Source: Aerococcus tenax
Lineage (GTDB): Bacteria; Bacillota; Bacilli; Lactobacillales; Aerococcaceae
Length of the DNA stretch: 64,000 nt
Reading direction: 5' to 3'
Assembly (NCBI RefSeq): GCF_003286645.3
Contig: NZ_CP127382.2
Span: 1,674,001 to 1,738,000 of the forward strand
Position 1 is the first letter of the stretch. Each line of letters opens with the position of its first letter. Both the position numbers and the translations under genes were made by a program. The notes below the pieces were generated by a model. The model was not told where the DNA came from. It saw nothing but the letters and a program-made list of their open reading frames with translations, and searched no databases. Positions 1 through 8,389 of the stretch are shown here, piece after piece.

Positions 1-230
1 TCTCTGACTACCAAGCTATTAAGGTCGGCACCCGAGCCTATACCAGCGACTTTGCCCCCTTTTATGGGGCCCTGCCCAAGTATGACCATATTTATGTGGC
101 TTCTGGCCTGGGCTCAAGCGGACTAACTACCGGCCCGATTATCGGCCACGAACTCGCCGCCATGGTCACCGGTCAAGACTTACAACTCGACCCTCAAGAC
201 TACCCGGTTGAGAACTATATATCTTTTTAA
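1..230 (+). CDS. FAD-dependent oxidoreductase (DAO family), C-terminal end only
   Basis: Open frame from base 3 to a TAA at 228-230; the 5' part lies outside the window, so no start is visible. The 75 residues contain an ASGLGSSGLTTGP stretch followed by a helix (IGHELAAMV) and a DYPVENY-like end. This is the usual C-terminal FAD-contacting segment of DAO-type (DadA/glycine oxidase-like) flavoenzymes, which oxidise amines or amino acids. The substrate cannot be told from this fragment. The only plus-strand gene in the first 4.8 kb; a repeat region follows it. Confidence 0.75.
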   Translation, partial: SDYQAIKVGTRAYTSDFAPFYGALPKYDHIYVASGLGSSGLTTGPIIGHELAAMVTGQDLQLDPQDYPVENYISF

Positions 231-263
231 AAATAAATATACTTACCTAATAGTAGGCTTGAG

Positions 264-676
264 CATTCGTTATGCTTTTGAAACTTCGTCGTTATAGAGC
301 CATGGCATCGGTTCGGGCAGCTATAGCTCTTGAAGCAAGGCGACTTAGAGATATAGTTCAAGGTTGCGAAAGCAACGTTGCTACCTTTTTCTTCCCTCAC
401 CTAACGAGACTCAAATATCTCGTACGGCTAACGCCTACGATATAGCTACGCATACTGAATCCGTAACTCGCTTTGCTTCGAACGGCTTCAGCATAATTCG
501 CTTCGAGTCGGGCTCGGTCTGGCAGCTTTCGTGTCACTTCACAAGTTCCCGCCGCAGTCTTGCAGACTGCTTTGGTGACTTGCTCCAGTGAACGAAAGCT
601 TAGCGCCAGCCCTCACACCCTGATGCTTGCTGGTTCATGGCTAACGACTCGTTTCAAAGCGTCACTACTGCTCAAA
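264..676 (+). repeat. Family-A intergenic element, long composite copy
   Basis: Left end reads CATTCGTTATGCTTTTGAAA..TCGTTATAGAGCCATGGC; right end reads TTCATGGCTAACGACT..TTTCAAAGC. The ends are imperfect inverted repeats (TTTGAAA, TCGTTA, GCCATGG against CCATGGC, TAACGA, TTTCAAA). The same ends bound shorter copies at 11188-11308 and 22301-22471. The interior here is about 250-290 bp longer than in the other copies and includes several short palindromes and a nested family-B hairpin. No transposase is present, so it resembles a MITE or other non-autonomous element. Confidence 0.6.
510..620 (+). repeat. Family-B hairpin repeat nested in family-A element
   Basis: Arms CTGGCAGCTTTCGT (519-532) and ACGAAAGC..GCGCCAG (about 592-608) are complementary. 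The inner conserved parts CACTTCAC and GCTCCAGTG and the outer end CTCACACCC match the other family-B copies, while the arm sequence is private to this copy. The central loop holds its own perfect hairpin GCAGTCTtgcAGACTGC. Confidence 0.55.
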
Positions 677-748
677 CTATATAAAAACAATTTTTTCAAA
701 AATTAATTCCCCACCATAATATAAAAAATAGATAATAAAAGAAAACAA

Positions 749-785
749 AAAGCGAAACTAGCCATTGGACTAGCTTCGCTTTTTA
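749..785 (-). terminator. Rho-independent terminator after mscL
   Basis: AAAGCGAAaCTAG pairs with CTAGcTTCGCTTT around an 8-nt loop (762-769), with T-rich sequence on both sides. It lies about 50 bp beyond the mscL stop and could work from either side. Confidence 0.75.
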
Positions 786-836
786 TTTGCCTACAATAGA
801 ATGGATGGATCTCTTCCCGTCTGGAGTCCTTAGCTT

Positions 837-1205
837 CTATTTGTTCTTTAATAAATCACGGATTTCTGTTAATAGGACTTCTTCATTACTTGGCTTAGCT
901 TCTTCAACTTTCTTTTCTTCATGTTTGAAGTGGCTAAAAGCCTTAACAATAAAGAATAGCACCAGGGCAATTAATAAGAAAGAAATAATAGCGTTAACAA
1001 AGTTCCCCACACCAAATGTGGCTCCGGCAACTTCAATACTATAAGCTGACAAGTCGATATTTCCTAAAATAATCCCTAATAATGGGGTTAAAATATCTTT
1101 AACCAGGGAGTTCACAATGGCAGTGAAGGCAGTCCCCATAACAACCCCGACAGCTAATTCAATCACATTACCCTTAGCGATAAAATCTTTAAATTCTTGT
1201 AGCAT
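837..1205 (-). CDS. mscL: Large-conductance mechanosensitive channel MscL
   Basis: 122 residues, the usual MscL length. The protein forms a homopentameric pore in the cell membrane that opens under membrane tension and releases solutes on hypo-osmotic shock. Visible features are the short N-terminal amphipathic helix (MLQEFKDFIAKGNVIELAVGVVMG, where the glycine-rich pore helix TM1 begins), a periplasm-type loop (residues about 45-65), TM2 (about 67-90) and a charged C-terminal helix with KNK at the end. The start is fixed by GAGGAG 7-8 nt upstream of the ATG. It is last in the run from yabA and is followed by a terminator. Confidence 0.96.
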   Translation of the reverse strand: MLQEFKDFIAKGNVIELAVGVVMGTAFTAIVNSLVKDILTPLLGIILGNIDLSAYSIEVAGATFGVGNFVNAIISFLLIALVLFFIVKAFSHFKHEEKKVEEAKPSNEEVLLTEIRDLLKNK

Positions 1206-1234
1206 ATCAATAGCTCCTCTCTTAGTAAATCATC

Positions 1235-2272
1235 TTAATCAAAATGAATATAATTGAGCCAACCAATCCCAAACATAACCACCGTCATCAATAAATGCAG
1301 CTTGCGGTGCATAAATAAGATGGCGACGAATTCTCGAATCCCATGTTTAAAGCTTTCCCTTAGGGTGGTTTTGGCCCCGAATCCGGTGACTTGGTAGAGT
1401 CCTTCCAGGTTGGCATAGAGTTGGCTGCGATAAAGGTGGAAAGCACTGGTAATAAAGGCAATATGGGCGCTCTTAACGGGTTGGATCCTCTCGATCAGTT
1501 GCTTACTGTAGGCAAAGTTACCATGGGTATTGGTGGCTTGGTCTTCTCGCCAAATCTTTTCCTCGGGGATGCCCTGGGCTTTCAAATACTGGGCCATGAC
1601 ATCAGCTTCTGAACAGTCACTATTTGCTACTGTGGCTGCTCCAGAAACAATGAGAATAGGAATATGGTGGTAGAGAAACTTCTGACGCCCCACATAGGCT
1701 AAACAGGCATCCAAACGCAACTTTAGCATCTTAGACACCGTGTTATCACTATTAAATAGACAGCCCAAGATAATAATATAATCCTGCTTGCGGTCATCCT
1801 CAATCAACCAGAGTCTTAGAGAATTGACCAGGAAATTAATCAAGAGTAAGACATAGTAAGCGACCACAAAGTCTAAAATATGCAGCCAATGCTTATCCGC
1901 CATCAATTCTGGGTTGAAGCGAACGTAATAATGCACAAGGCCCACCAGAATTAAGAAAACCGCCAGGCTCAGTCCAATCACCAGTTGGAGATAATTATGT
2001 TCTTCTTGAAAGAGGGATAAGGCATAGGTAAACATGGCTAGTCCAAAAATCAGGAGTAAGGAAGGGGCAATGTAATTCACAAAGACCTCTATCCCATGAA
2101 AGATGAAGGACAACCACTGGGATTCCGCAAAGTTGGGGTCCTTACCCATGGCGTAAAAAAGGATAATAAGTCCCAGACTAGCAATCCAGGAGTCCCACAA
2201 ATTACGCGGGGCCAGGATAAAGAGTAATAAAGCGATGGCAAGAAGTAAGCCACCTCCTAGGTAGAAAATCAT
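1235..2272 (-). CDS. YdcF/SanA-like DUF218 membrane protein
   Basis: 345 residues: roughly five hydrophobic helices in the first 160 residues, then a soluble DUF218 (ElyC/SanA/YdcF) domain (about 165-310), then a last C-terminal helix. DUF218 hallmarks are IIILGCLFN, a basic helix, ILIVSGAA, an acidic ADVMAQYL helix, GIPEEKIW and ATNTHGNF. The family acts at the envelope, but its chemistry is not settled. The start ATG overlaps the rsmI stop (ATGA) and has GGGGAGG before it, so it is translationally coupled to rsmI. SGAA replaces the more usual SGG. Confidence 0.75.
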   Translation of the reverse strand: MIFYLGGGLLLAIALLLFILAPRNLWDSWIASLGLIILFYAMGKDPNFAESQWLSFIFHGIEVFVNYIAPSLLLIFGLAMFTYALSLFQEEHNYLQLVIGLSLAVFLILVGLVHYYVRFNPELMADKHWLHILDFVVAYYVLLLINFLVNSLRLWLIEDDRKQDYIIILGCLFNSDNTVSKMLKLRLDACLAYVGRQKFLYHHIPILIVSGAATVANSDCSEADVMAQYLKAQGIPEEKIWREDQATNTHGNFAYSKQLIERIQPVKSAHIAFITSAFHLYRSQLYANLEGLYQVTGFGAKTTLRESFKHGIREFVAILFMHRKLHLLMTVVMFGIGWLNYIHFD

Positions 2273-3171
2273 GGGGCCTCCCCACCGATTTCATGGTAGG
2301 CTTGGTAAACTTCTTGCTTCTTTAGCCCTTTATTCTTAGCCACTTTCTTAATGGCTTCCTTAGAGGAAAGTTTTTCTTCTTCCATCCACCATTCCACTTG
2401 GCCTTTGAGCGGCAGGTGGTCAATCCCTGCCTGTAACTGTTCCGCCGCTGACTTGGGATGGGGGTTGCCCTCAATATAGAAACAAATTTCCCCCTTGACG
2501 ACGGGATTTTCCTGGTAATAAGCACGCAGTTCCGCCAAAGATCCCCGATTAAATTCCTCATAGGACTTGGTTAATTCCCGAACGACACAAGCTGGCCGGT
2601 CGGGGCCAAAAACCTCAATAGCTGTCTCAATGGTCTGGCTGATCCGGTAAGGAGACTCATAGATCATTAGCGTTTCCCCCGCATTTTGGTAGGCCCTTAA
2701 TTGCTGACGGCGGTCCTTTGCCTTCTTGGCTAGGAAACCGATAAAGGTGAAAGCTTCACTATTTAAGCCACTGGCAATCAATCCGGTCAAAGCCGCATTG
2801 GCGCCTGGCAGGGGGATCACCCGAATACCCGCTTTGAGACAGGCCTGGACTAGTTCGCTACCTGGGTCCGAGATCACAGGCATACCAGCATCACTAACCT
2901 GGGCCAAGTTCTTGCCACTTTCTAAAAGGGAGAGAATTTCAGGGATCCGCTCCTGGGTATTGTACTTATGGAAGCTTTTTTGCGGTTTATCAATTTCAAA
3001 ATGGTTCAATAACTTCTGGGTGTGGCGGGTATCTTCAGCCAGGATCAAGTCCACTGTTTTAAGGACCTTGAGGGCCCGAAAGGTCATATCCTCCAGGTTA
3101 CCAATTGGGGTAGGCACCAGATAAAGATTGCCTTGACTCGCTTCACTGGCAAAACTTTTTTGTTGTTGCAT
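2269..3171 (-). CDS. rsmI: 16S rRNA 2'-O-ribose C1402 methyltransferase RsmI
   Basis: About 300 residues, normal for RsmI, which 2'-O-methylates C1402 of 16S rRNA in the decoding centre using SAM. Motifs include the N-terminal LVPTPIGNLEDMT, AEDTRHTQKLL, the GMPVISDPG loop and LPGANAAL of the tetrapyrrole-methylase fold, and a C-terminal lysine-rich helix. An in-frame ATG lies 11 codons upstream (3204), but the downstream ATG at 3171 has AAGGTGA spaced correctly and avoids overlap with the GIY-YIG gene, so it is preferred. The order trmN6, GIY-YIG, rsmI matches Bacillus yabB-yazA-yabC. Confidence 0.94.
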   Translation of the reverse strand: MQQQKSFASEASQGNLYLVPTPIGNLEDMTFRALKVLKTVDLILAEDTRHTQKLLNHFEIDKPQKSFHKYNTQERIPEILSLLESGKNLAQVSDAGMPVISDPGSELVQACLKAGIRVIPLPGANAALTGLIASGLNSEAFTFIGFLAKKAKDRRQQLRAYQNAGETLMIYESPYRISQTIETAIEVFGPDRPACVVRELTKSYEEFNRGSLAELRAYYQENPVVKGEICFYIEGNPHPKSAAEQLQAGIDHLPLKGQVEWWMEEEKLSSKEAIKKVAKNKGLKKQEVYQAYHEIGGEAP

Positions 3172-3175
3172 GGAC

Positions 3176-3496
3176 TCACCTTCTTTCTCTATTGTAGTCA
3201 TCATCTAAACCGACGCGCTGGCAAGAAATACCTGGTCGGTAATGAAAGTCACTAACACCGTAAGCCTTTAGACGCTTAATCTTTTCGGCACGGGAAAATT
3301 GCTTAAAACGATACTCCGCCTGGGTCGCGGCTTGGCGACTAGAAAAAGCCTTGGCAAAGACCATGGCACAGGGTCGCCGGCTGGCTGGGCGGGTATACTT
3401 GGCTCCCTTGCCACGATTATGTTCTTCCTGGCGACGGTCAACATCGGTGGTATAGCCGGTATAGAGACTATCATCGTGACAGAGAAGCACATACAT
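3176..3496 (-). CDS. GIY-YIG domain protein (YazA/UPF0213 family)
   Basis: 106 residues spanning one GIY-YIG fold: MYVLLCHDDSLYTGYTTDV (the GIY..YIG strands appear as YVL..YTG), then RRQEEHN, GAKYTR and a C-terminal EYRFKQFSRAEK helix. These small solitary GIY-YIG proteins are presumed nucleases; a cellular role is not established. The ATG at 3496 has only a poor, distant AAGG upstream, and the frame stays open for about 10 more codons upstream without a standard start, so the N-terminus is uncertain. It sits in the conserved yabB-yazA-yabC block. Confidence 0.85.
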   Translation of the reverse strand: MYVLLCHDDSLYTGYTTDVDRRQEEHNRGKGAKYTRPASRRPCAMVFAKAFSSRQAATQAEYRFKQFSRAEKIKRLKAYGVSDFHYRPGISCQRVGLDDDYNRERR

Positions 3497-3515
3497 GTAG
3501 TGGCGAGGGTGGTTA

Positions 3516-4259
3516 TTATCCTTGGTGGAGATAAGCCTTCACTTCTTCCGTATAAACATTGTCCTTGGTATAGACATAGAGGGGCGGAAGAACTTGCAGA
3601 CCCTTTTCTTGACCCTGCTTCATAAAGTCAATTAAGAGGGTGTTGGCCGGCTTATCGGGCTTGGGGTGGACAAAACGCAAGCGCTTGGGAATGAGCCGGT
3701 ACTTGAGTCCCGCTTGGATCATTTCAGTCAAGCGTTCCGGTCGGTGGACCAAGACTAAGCGCCCTCGCTCCTTCAATAAGGCTTGGCTCTGCTTGAAAAT
3801 ATCTTCCAAGGTCATGGCGATTTCATGACGGGCCAGAGCCTTTTTGTCATTAGGGTTAATCCAAGAGTCCGGGTAGACCTTAAAATAAGGCGGGTTACAG
3901 GTAATCACATTCACCGATTCCGGCTTGACCAGGCTAGTAGCGGATTTGATATTGCCGGTATGGATAGTGATTTGCTCTTCTAAATGATTTAAGGCCACCG
4001 ACCGTCTAGCCATATCAGCTAGTTCGGGCTGGATTTCAATAGCTTCGATGGGTGCATCGGTCATGGCTGATAAGATCAAAGGGATGGCCCCATTACCAGA
4101 GCAGAAGTCGACAATTCTTTGCTTTTTGGTCTTTCTCACCCGGGCAAAATAGGCTAAAAACAAGGCGTCTGTCGACAAGGAAAAAGTATCATCACTTTGG
4201 ATGATCTCCCGGTCAAATTGGCTTAATTGATCAATGCGCTCATTGGCTAATAGCGTCAT
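3516..4259 (-). CDS. trmN6: tRNA1(Val) A37 N6-methyltransferase-like protein (YabB/TrmN6)
   Basis: 247 residues with a class I SAM fold: DFCSGNGAIP (residues 51-60) is the SAM-binding motif I and CNPPYF (about 121-126) is the NPPY motif of amino N6-adenine methyltransferases. The family modifies A37 of tRNA-Val in E. coli; the substrate in Gram-positives is inferred. The start is supported by AGGAAGGGG before the ATG. Twelve bp separate it from yabA upstream and 19 bp from the GIY-YIG gene downstream. Confidence 0.87.
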   Translation of the reverse strand: MTLLANERIDQLSQFDREIIQSDDTFSLSTDALFLAYFARVRKTKKQRIVDFCSGNGAIPLILSAMTDAPIEAIEIQPELADMARRSVALNHLEEQITIHTGNIKSATSLVKPESVNVITCNPPYFKVYPDSWINPNDKKALARHEIAMTLEDIFKQSQALLKERGRLVLVHRPERLTEMIQAGLKYRLIPKRLRFVHPKPDKPANTLLIDFMKQGQEKGLQVLPPLYVYTKDNVYTEEVKAYLHQG

Positions 4260-4271
4260 CCAATCCCCTTC

Positions 4272-4637
4272 CTAACGCTTACCTTCCATGCCATAAAGAA
4301 TATCTAAGCAAAACATACATTGCTCAGCATTTTCTCGTCTTTGGCCATAGGAAATATTACATATATGAAAGCCATCTTCATAAATATTTAAGAGGTTCTG
4401 TAAGGCAGGAGAGCGTTGCCCATCCTTTTCTTCGGGAGCAACCTCCTTCTCTTCCGGCTGGTCATTGGCTAATAATTGGTTGACCCGTTCTCTTAAATAA
4501 TGATTTTCCATCTGTAGGTCTTGATTTTTGATTAATTCTTTACCCCACTCATCGATAATTGTCTCTAGTTCGGTCTGCATTTGGCCCAGTTGCTCGCTGA
4601 GGGTATTGAGGCGAGTGACAATATCTCTTGTCTCCAT
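4272..4637 (-). CDS. yabA: Replication initiation control protein YabA
   Basis: 121 residues. YabA limits initiation at oriC by binding DnaA and the DnaN clamp. The N-terminal half is a leucine-heptad coiled coil (about 5-55, used for tetramerisation); an acidic linker follows. The C-terminal zinc site is complete: H91-x-C93, then C107-x2-C110. It is first in the operon running to mscL. In Bacillus it follows holB directly; here an oppositely oriented GNAT gene is inserted between the two. Confidence 0.95.
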   Translation of the reverse strand: METRDIVTRLNTLSEQLGQMQTELETIIDEWGKELIKNQDLQMENHYLRERVNQLLANDQPEEKEVAPEEKDGQRSPALQNLLNIYEDGFHICNISYGQRRENAEQCMFCLDILYGMEGKR

Positions 4638-4831
4638 ACTATCATTCCTTATTACATATTCTGATAGACCATTAAACTCAAAACCTATTTTATCATAATT
4701 CTATTTTTTTCGATGGCAGAGACTGAAGTTTTTTATGGCTTTTTAAAGTCAGGAAAAAATCAAGCCACTCGTATTCTCATATGGGCTTTTTTCCAGTAGA
4801 CTAAGGATAAAATCAGCAAGAAGGAGCAAGT

Positions 4832-5623
4832 ATGTTAGACTTTAATGCCACTTACCATTGGATCAGTCACTATGAGGATAATGAACTCTACCAAATCTTT
4901 GCCAATCAAGCGGCCCGCCATGTCCCGCTCAGTAACTTCATGGCCCTCGATTTTAACCCAGGTCTGGACGAGTGGTTGATCCTCGAGGAACAATATATGG
5001 ATTACGCCAGTGAATTTGACCTGCCAGAAATCAATATCCACTTCCCTATGAACCAAGGGGTTGATGATGAACTCTATGCCTATCTCTCTGATGCTGGCTA
5101 CCAGTTGGCCATCACTGAGCTGGTTAGTCTCGAAAACTACCAATGCCCCCAAAATAAAAGACAGTCGCCTCAACTTGAGCTCGAAGAAATTAAGTCCGAC
5201 AGCCTCCCCGCCTTTCTAGCCTTCCAGGCCTACTATGACAAGGACTATGGCTTGCCCTACCAAGAGGAAATGCAGGGCTACTACCAAGAAGCCTTCCTTA
5301 AGGACAATATTCACCAGGTTGCCGTCTTTGACCAGGGGCAAGTCATCGCTGCTATGCAAGTGATCCTTTCCCGCTACTACCTAGAGATTGACCACCTGAC
5401 TGTAAGTGAGGACTGGCAGAAACAAGAAATTGGGCGCTGGCTGGTCGAATGGGCCTATGACCAGGCTCAGCAGGCTGACAAGAAACTGATCTTAATCTGT
5501 GACGCGGATAGTCCCGCCCGGCAATTCTATGACCACTTAGGTTTTATGGGTTTAGGATTTGAATTAGCCTTCTCCCGTCCAATTGATTCAGACTTTAAAA
5601 AGCAATTTTACTTTCAAGATTAG
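4832..5623 (+). CDS. GNAT family N-acetyltransferase
   Basis: 263 residues. The C-terminal half (about 120-250) is a GNAT fold: VAVFDQGQVIAAMQ strands, IDHLTVSEDWQKQEIGRWLVEWA (the acetyl-CoA loop position, with a poor Q/RxxGxG match) and SPARQFYDHLGF at the end. The N-terminal 110 residues form a divergent extra domain. The acceptor is unknown. AGAAGGAGC lies 7 nt before the ATG. It stands alone on the plus strand between yabA and holB, breaking a block that is contiguous in Bacillus, which suggests a local insertion. Confidence 0.8.
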   Translation: MLDFNATYHWISHYEDNELYQIFANQAARHVPLSNFMALDFNPGLDEWLILEEQYMDYASEFDLPEINIHFPMNQGVDDELYAYLSDAGYQLAITELVSLENYQCPQNKRQSPQLELEEIKSDSLPAFLAFQAYYDKDYGLPYQEEMQGYYQEAFLKDNIHQVAVFDQGQVIAAMQVILSRYYLEIDHLTVSEDWQKQEIGRWLVEWAYDQAQQADKKLILICDADSPARQFYDHLGFMGLGFELAFSRPIDSDFKKQFYFQD

Positions 5624-5631
5624 AAACTATA

Positions 5632-5677
5632 AAAAAGCGCTTCTGGCAAATTTTCGAACTTACCAGGAGCACTTTTT
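5632..5677. terminator. Bidirectional terminator between GNAT gene and holB
   Basis: AAAAAGCGCTTCTGG pairs with CCAGGAGCACTTTTT. A-run and T-run flank the stem, so it can serve both converging genes. Confidence 0.8.
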
Positions 5678-5684
5678 CTCTGCT

Positions 5685-6698
5685 TTATAGGTATTTTTTC
5701 TCTAAGTTCCAGGCTTCTAGAACAAAGTATTCCAAGCTGGCCTGGGGACTGACATTTTGCTTGATCATTTTTTGCGCCTTGGTCACTAATTTTAGCAGGT
5801 CAAGGAATAAGCCCTCTGGGTAGGCCTGGTATTTGGCCTGGCGGTTGGTCTTCAGATCGGGGCGGACGAGAACCTGGTCTAGGGTTTCCTGATCACTTTG
5901 ACTCTTAATTAAGAGACAATCCCTGAGTAAGAGAGTCAAGAGCTGCAAGAGGAGCTGGTTGTCCTGGCGGCTGCGGGAGAGCTTCATCCAATCGGTGGCT
6001 ACCATGGTAAAGGCGCGCCCGTCTCTAGCCACAATCAGCTGGAGCCACTGGTCCAGGCGCTGGCACTGGTCATGGAAGACCTGGTTGTCATTTAGAGCCA
6101 AGGCGCTATCCAAGTCCGTCGTCAACCAGGCAATGATTTGGGCCTGGGCTTTGCCAATCCCATGATCAACAAAGAGACGGACGGCTTGGTCAACCGCTAG
6201 GGAGGGAAAGTGGATCACCTGGCAGCGGGATTGGACAGTTGGTAAGATCGTCTCCCGATTATTGGTCAAGAGGAAGATGTAGACATCTTGGTGGGGTTCT
6301 TCCAGAAATTTCAACAAGGAATTGGCCGCTTGCACGGTCATGGATTCGGCTGCCTCAATCACAAAGACCTTGACCCGGCCTTCTAAACCAGTCAGGGATA
6401 GGTTGTGCTTGAGCTCACGGATTTGGTCAATTTTAATACTGTTAGCGTCCTTGGTCAGCCATTCCACATCACTATGGTCACCCCGGATCACCCGCTGGCA
6501 ATGGTCACACTGACCACAGGGCTTGTCTTCTTGACTGCAAAATAAAGCCGCTGCCAAAAAAATGGCCATGTCGGCTTGGCCAGAACCCGCATTGCCCTCA
6601 AATAAATAGGCATGGGCTAAGCGGCCATTCTGGATGACTTGGCGCATCAACTGGGCCAGTTGGCTTTGTTTTTCTTCAATGGCAAAGGCTTGCGTCAT
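5685..6698 (-). CDS. holB: DNA polymerase III subunit delta'
   Basis: 337 residues. Delta' is part of the clamp-loader complex with DnaX and delta. The N-terminal AAA+ domain has a degenerate P-loop (EGNAGSGQA, about 34-42), the four-cysteine zinc module C54, C61, C64, C67, and the SRC sensor motif (TVQSRCQVI, about 155-163). AAAGGA precedes the ATG. It lies 17 bp downstream of tmk and shares that transcription unit. Confidence 0.94.
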   Translation of the reverse strand: MTQAFAIEEKQSQLAQLMRQVIQNGRLAHAYLFEGNAGSGQADMAIFLAAALFCSQEDKPCGQCDHCQRVIRGDHSDVEWLTKDANSIKIDQIRELKHNLSLTGLEGRVKVFVIEAAESMTVQAANSLLKFLEEPHQDVYIFLLTNNRETILPTVQSRCQVIHFPSLAVDQAVRLFVDHGIGKAQAQIIAWLTTDLDSALALNDNQVFHDQCQRLDQWLQLIVARDGRAFTMVATDWMKLSRSRQDNQLLLQLLTLLLRDCLLIKSQSDQETLDQVLVRPDLKTNRQAKYQAYPEGLFLDLLKLVTKAQKMIKQNVSPQASLEYFVLEAWNLEKKYL

Positions 6699-6715
6699 TA
6701 GGGCTGTCCTTTCTA

Positions 6716-7357
6716 CTAGGAAAAAAATTGGGGAAAACGTTGGCGGATCAACTCATAAGCGGTCGCTTGCATGACCTCAGCGGGTTGGCTAGCATCAATG
6801 GGAACAATCCGGTCCGGGTTTTCTTTCAAGAGGTCTTGGTAGCCTTGGACGACCCGGCGGTGAAAAGCGATGGATTCTTGGTCCAAGCGGTTAATTTCAT
6901 TAGTCCGGCCGGCTTCAATCCGGGCAATGCCCTCCTCAGCGGAAATATCACAATAGAGGGTTAAATCGGGCAGTAAGCCATCGATCGCAAATTCATTGAT
7001 CAACTGAACAGCTTGGCCCCCAAGTTTGCGGCCATAACCTTGGTAGGCAATGGAACTATCCACATAGCGGTCACAGAGGACCATGTTTCCAGCAGCTAGG
7101 GCAGGACGGATCTTTTGGGCCAGGTGCTGGGCACGACTCGCCGCATAAAGCAAGGCCTCCGACCGGGCATCGAGTTCAGTATTAGCTGGGGAGAGGATAA
7201 TGTCACGAATTTCTTCAGCGATCCGGTCTCCCCCCGGCTCCCTAGAAAAAATCGGAGCCTGTTTTAAGTCTTGGTCCAAACGTGCCTTGAGTCCCTTGAT
7301 TAAGGTAGTTTTTCCTGATCCATCCGGTCCTTCAAAGCTGATAAATACACCTGGCAT
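6716..7357 (-). CDS. tmk: Thymidylate kinase
   Basis: 213 residues from the preferred start MPGVFISFEG. Phosphorylates dTMP to dTDP with ATP. P-loop GPDGSGKTT (about 9-17), the DR(Y/H) motif CDRYVDSS with AYQGYGR (about 90-105) and a lid-region arginine cluster are visible. An earlier ATG (7393) is in frame, but GGGGAGG is spaced correctly only for 7357, which also clears the recR stop at 7371. Confidence 0.95.
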   Translation of the reverse strand: MPGVFISFEGPDGSGKTTLIKGLKARLDQDLKQAPIFSREPGGDRIAEEIRDIILSPANTELDARSEALLYAASRAQHLAQKIRPALAAGNMVLCDRYVDSSIAYQGYGRKLGGQAVQLINEFAIDGLLPDLTLYCDISAEEGIARIEAGRTNEINRLDQESIAFHRRVVQGYQDLLKENPDRIVPIDASQPAEVMQATAYELIRQRFPQFFS

Positions 7358-7370
7358 CCTAATCCTCCCC

Positions 7371-7967
7371 TTAGAGTTCCTGACGGCCATCAAGGGCCCG
7401 CATCAGGGTCATCTCATCCGCATATTCAATGTCACTACCCACCGATAGTCCATAAGCAATCCGACTGACCTTGATTTGGGCGGGCTTGATTAACCGGGCC
7501 AGATAGGTAGCCGTCGCCTCACCTTCAGCGGTCGCATTAGTCGCAATAATGACTTCTTGAATCTGGGTATCCTGCAAACGTTGCAAAAGCGAGCGGATAT
7601 TTAAGTCATCCGGTCCGGTCCCATCCATAGGTGAGAGGACGCCATGAAGAACATGATACTTGCCGTGGTAGTTTTGCATTCTTTCCATGGCCATCACGTC
7701 ACGGGCCTCTTCAACCACCATCAGCACCGACCCCTCCCGGTCATTATCCCGGCAGATTAAACACGGGTCTTCCTGGGTCACATTACCGCAGACCGAACAG
7801 GTAGTCATTTCCTGCTTGACCCGGTTCAAGGCCTCAGCAAAGTCATTCACATCGGCCTGGTCCATATCCAGGACAAAAAAAGCTAAACGGGCCGCTGTTT
7901 TGGCCCCAATCCCGGGTAATTTCTTGAAGCTATCGATCAAGCGCGCGATCGGTTCGGGATATTGCAT
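7371..7967 (-). CDS. recR: Recombination mediator RecR
   Basis: 198 residues, the standard length. RecR works with RecF/RecO to load RecA at gaps. It shows the N-terminal helix-hairpin-helix ([15 protein letters not shown]), the zinc finger C57-x2-C60..C69-x2-C72, the TOPRIM acidic residues ([12 protein letters not shown]) and the C-terminal [16 protein letters not shown] walker-like end. AAGGAG is 7 nt from the ATG. It is downstream of ebfC, with a terminator-like hairpin in between. Confidence 0.96.
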   Translation of the reverse strand: MQYPEPIARLIDSFKKLPGIGAKTAARLAFFVLDMDQADVNDFAEALNRVKQEMTTCSVCGNVTQEDPCLICRDNDREGSVLMVVEEARDVMAMERMQNYHGKYHVLHGVLSPMDGTGPDDLNIRSLLQRLQDTQIQEVIIATNATAEGEATATYLARLIKPAQIKVSRIAYGLSVGSDIEYADEMTLMRALDGRQEL

Positions 7968-7988
7968 GGTTTCAACTCCTTCTAAATA

Positions 7989-8036
7989 AAAAAGTGGGAA
8001 AATCTTCAGACTGCTTGGGCCTGAGCTCCCCCACTT
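7989..8036 (-). terminator. Terminator-like hairpin between ebfC and recR
   Basis: On the minus strand AAGTGGG, a loop of about 30 nt, then CCCACTT followed by a T-run. It lies inside what is otherwise a plain operon, so it may attenuate rather than end transcription. Confidence 0.5.
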
Positions 8037-8050
8037 CTTAAAGCAAGTTC

Positions 8051-8365
8051 CTAGAAGCCGGGAAAGCCTTTAGAAAGGTTTCCCATATTCGATTCTTGAG
8101 CACTATCCACCTTACTTAAACCGTCATTGACTGCCGCAATGAGGAGGTCACTCAGCATGTCAGGGTCTTCAGGATCAATAACGGCTGGATCCATTTCAAT
8201 AGCCTTAACCCGGCGGTCGCCGCCTACCTTGGCTTTAATCATGCCTGAAGGTTCCTTGCCTTCAAAGACTTGTTTTTCCAAGTCCTTTTGGGATTCTTCT
8301 AATTTTACTTGCATTTTTTTAGCTTCTTTGAGCATTTTTTGCATGTTCATCATATTGTTTGCCAT
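8051..8365 (-). CDS. YbaB/EbfC nucleoid-associated protein
   Basis: 104 residues. The N-terminal [25 protein letters not shown] coiled helix, the central [14 protein letters not shown] beta-core and the C-terminal [13 protein letters not shown] segment are typical of the YbaB/EbfC dimer, a small DNA-binding protein. AGAGGA precedes the ATG. The order dnaX-ebfC-recR is conserved across Firmicutes and proteobacteria. Confidence 0.95.
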   Translation of the reverse strand: MANNMMNMQKMLKEAKKMQVKLEESQKDLEKQVFEGKEPSGMIKAKVGGDRRVKAIEMDPAVIDPEDPDMLSDLLIAAVNDGLSKVDSAQESNMGNLSKGFPGF

Positions 8366-8389
8366 TTGATTTCCTCTTTCCTTCTTTGA

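Larger units (their letters stand above)
231..836. other. 606-bp gene-free region with composite repeat and terminator
   Basis: No credible gene. It holds a large family-A repeat (about 264-676) with a family-B hairpin nested inside it (about 510-620), an AT-rich stretch and the mscL terminator (749-785). A 75-codon open frame at 364-591 lies inside the repeat and has no ribosome binding site, so it is not called. Confidence 0.7.

Noticed and set aside
364..591. 75-codon open frame on the plus strand
   Set aside because: Lies inside the composite repeat, has no ribosome binding site and no protein-like pattern.
2322..2561. Alternative frame inside rsmI
   Set aside because: A shadow of the rsmI coding sequence with no start signal.
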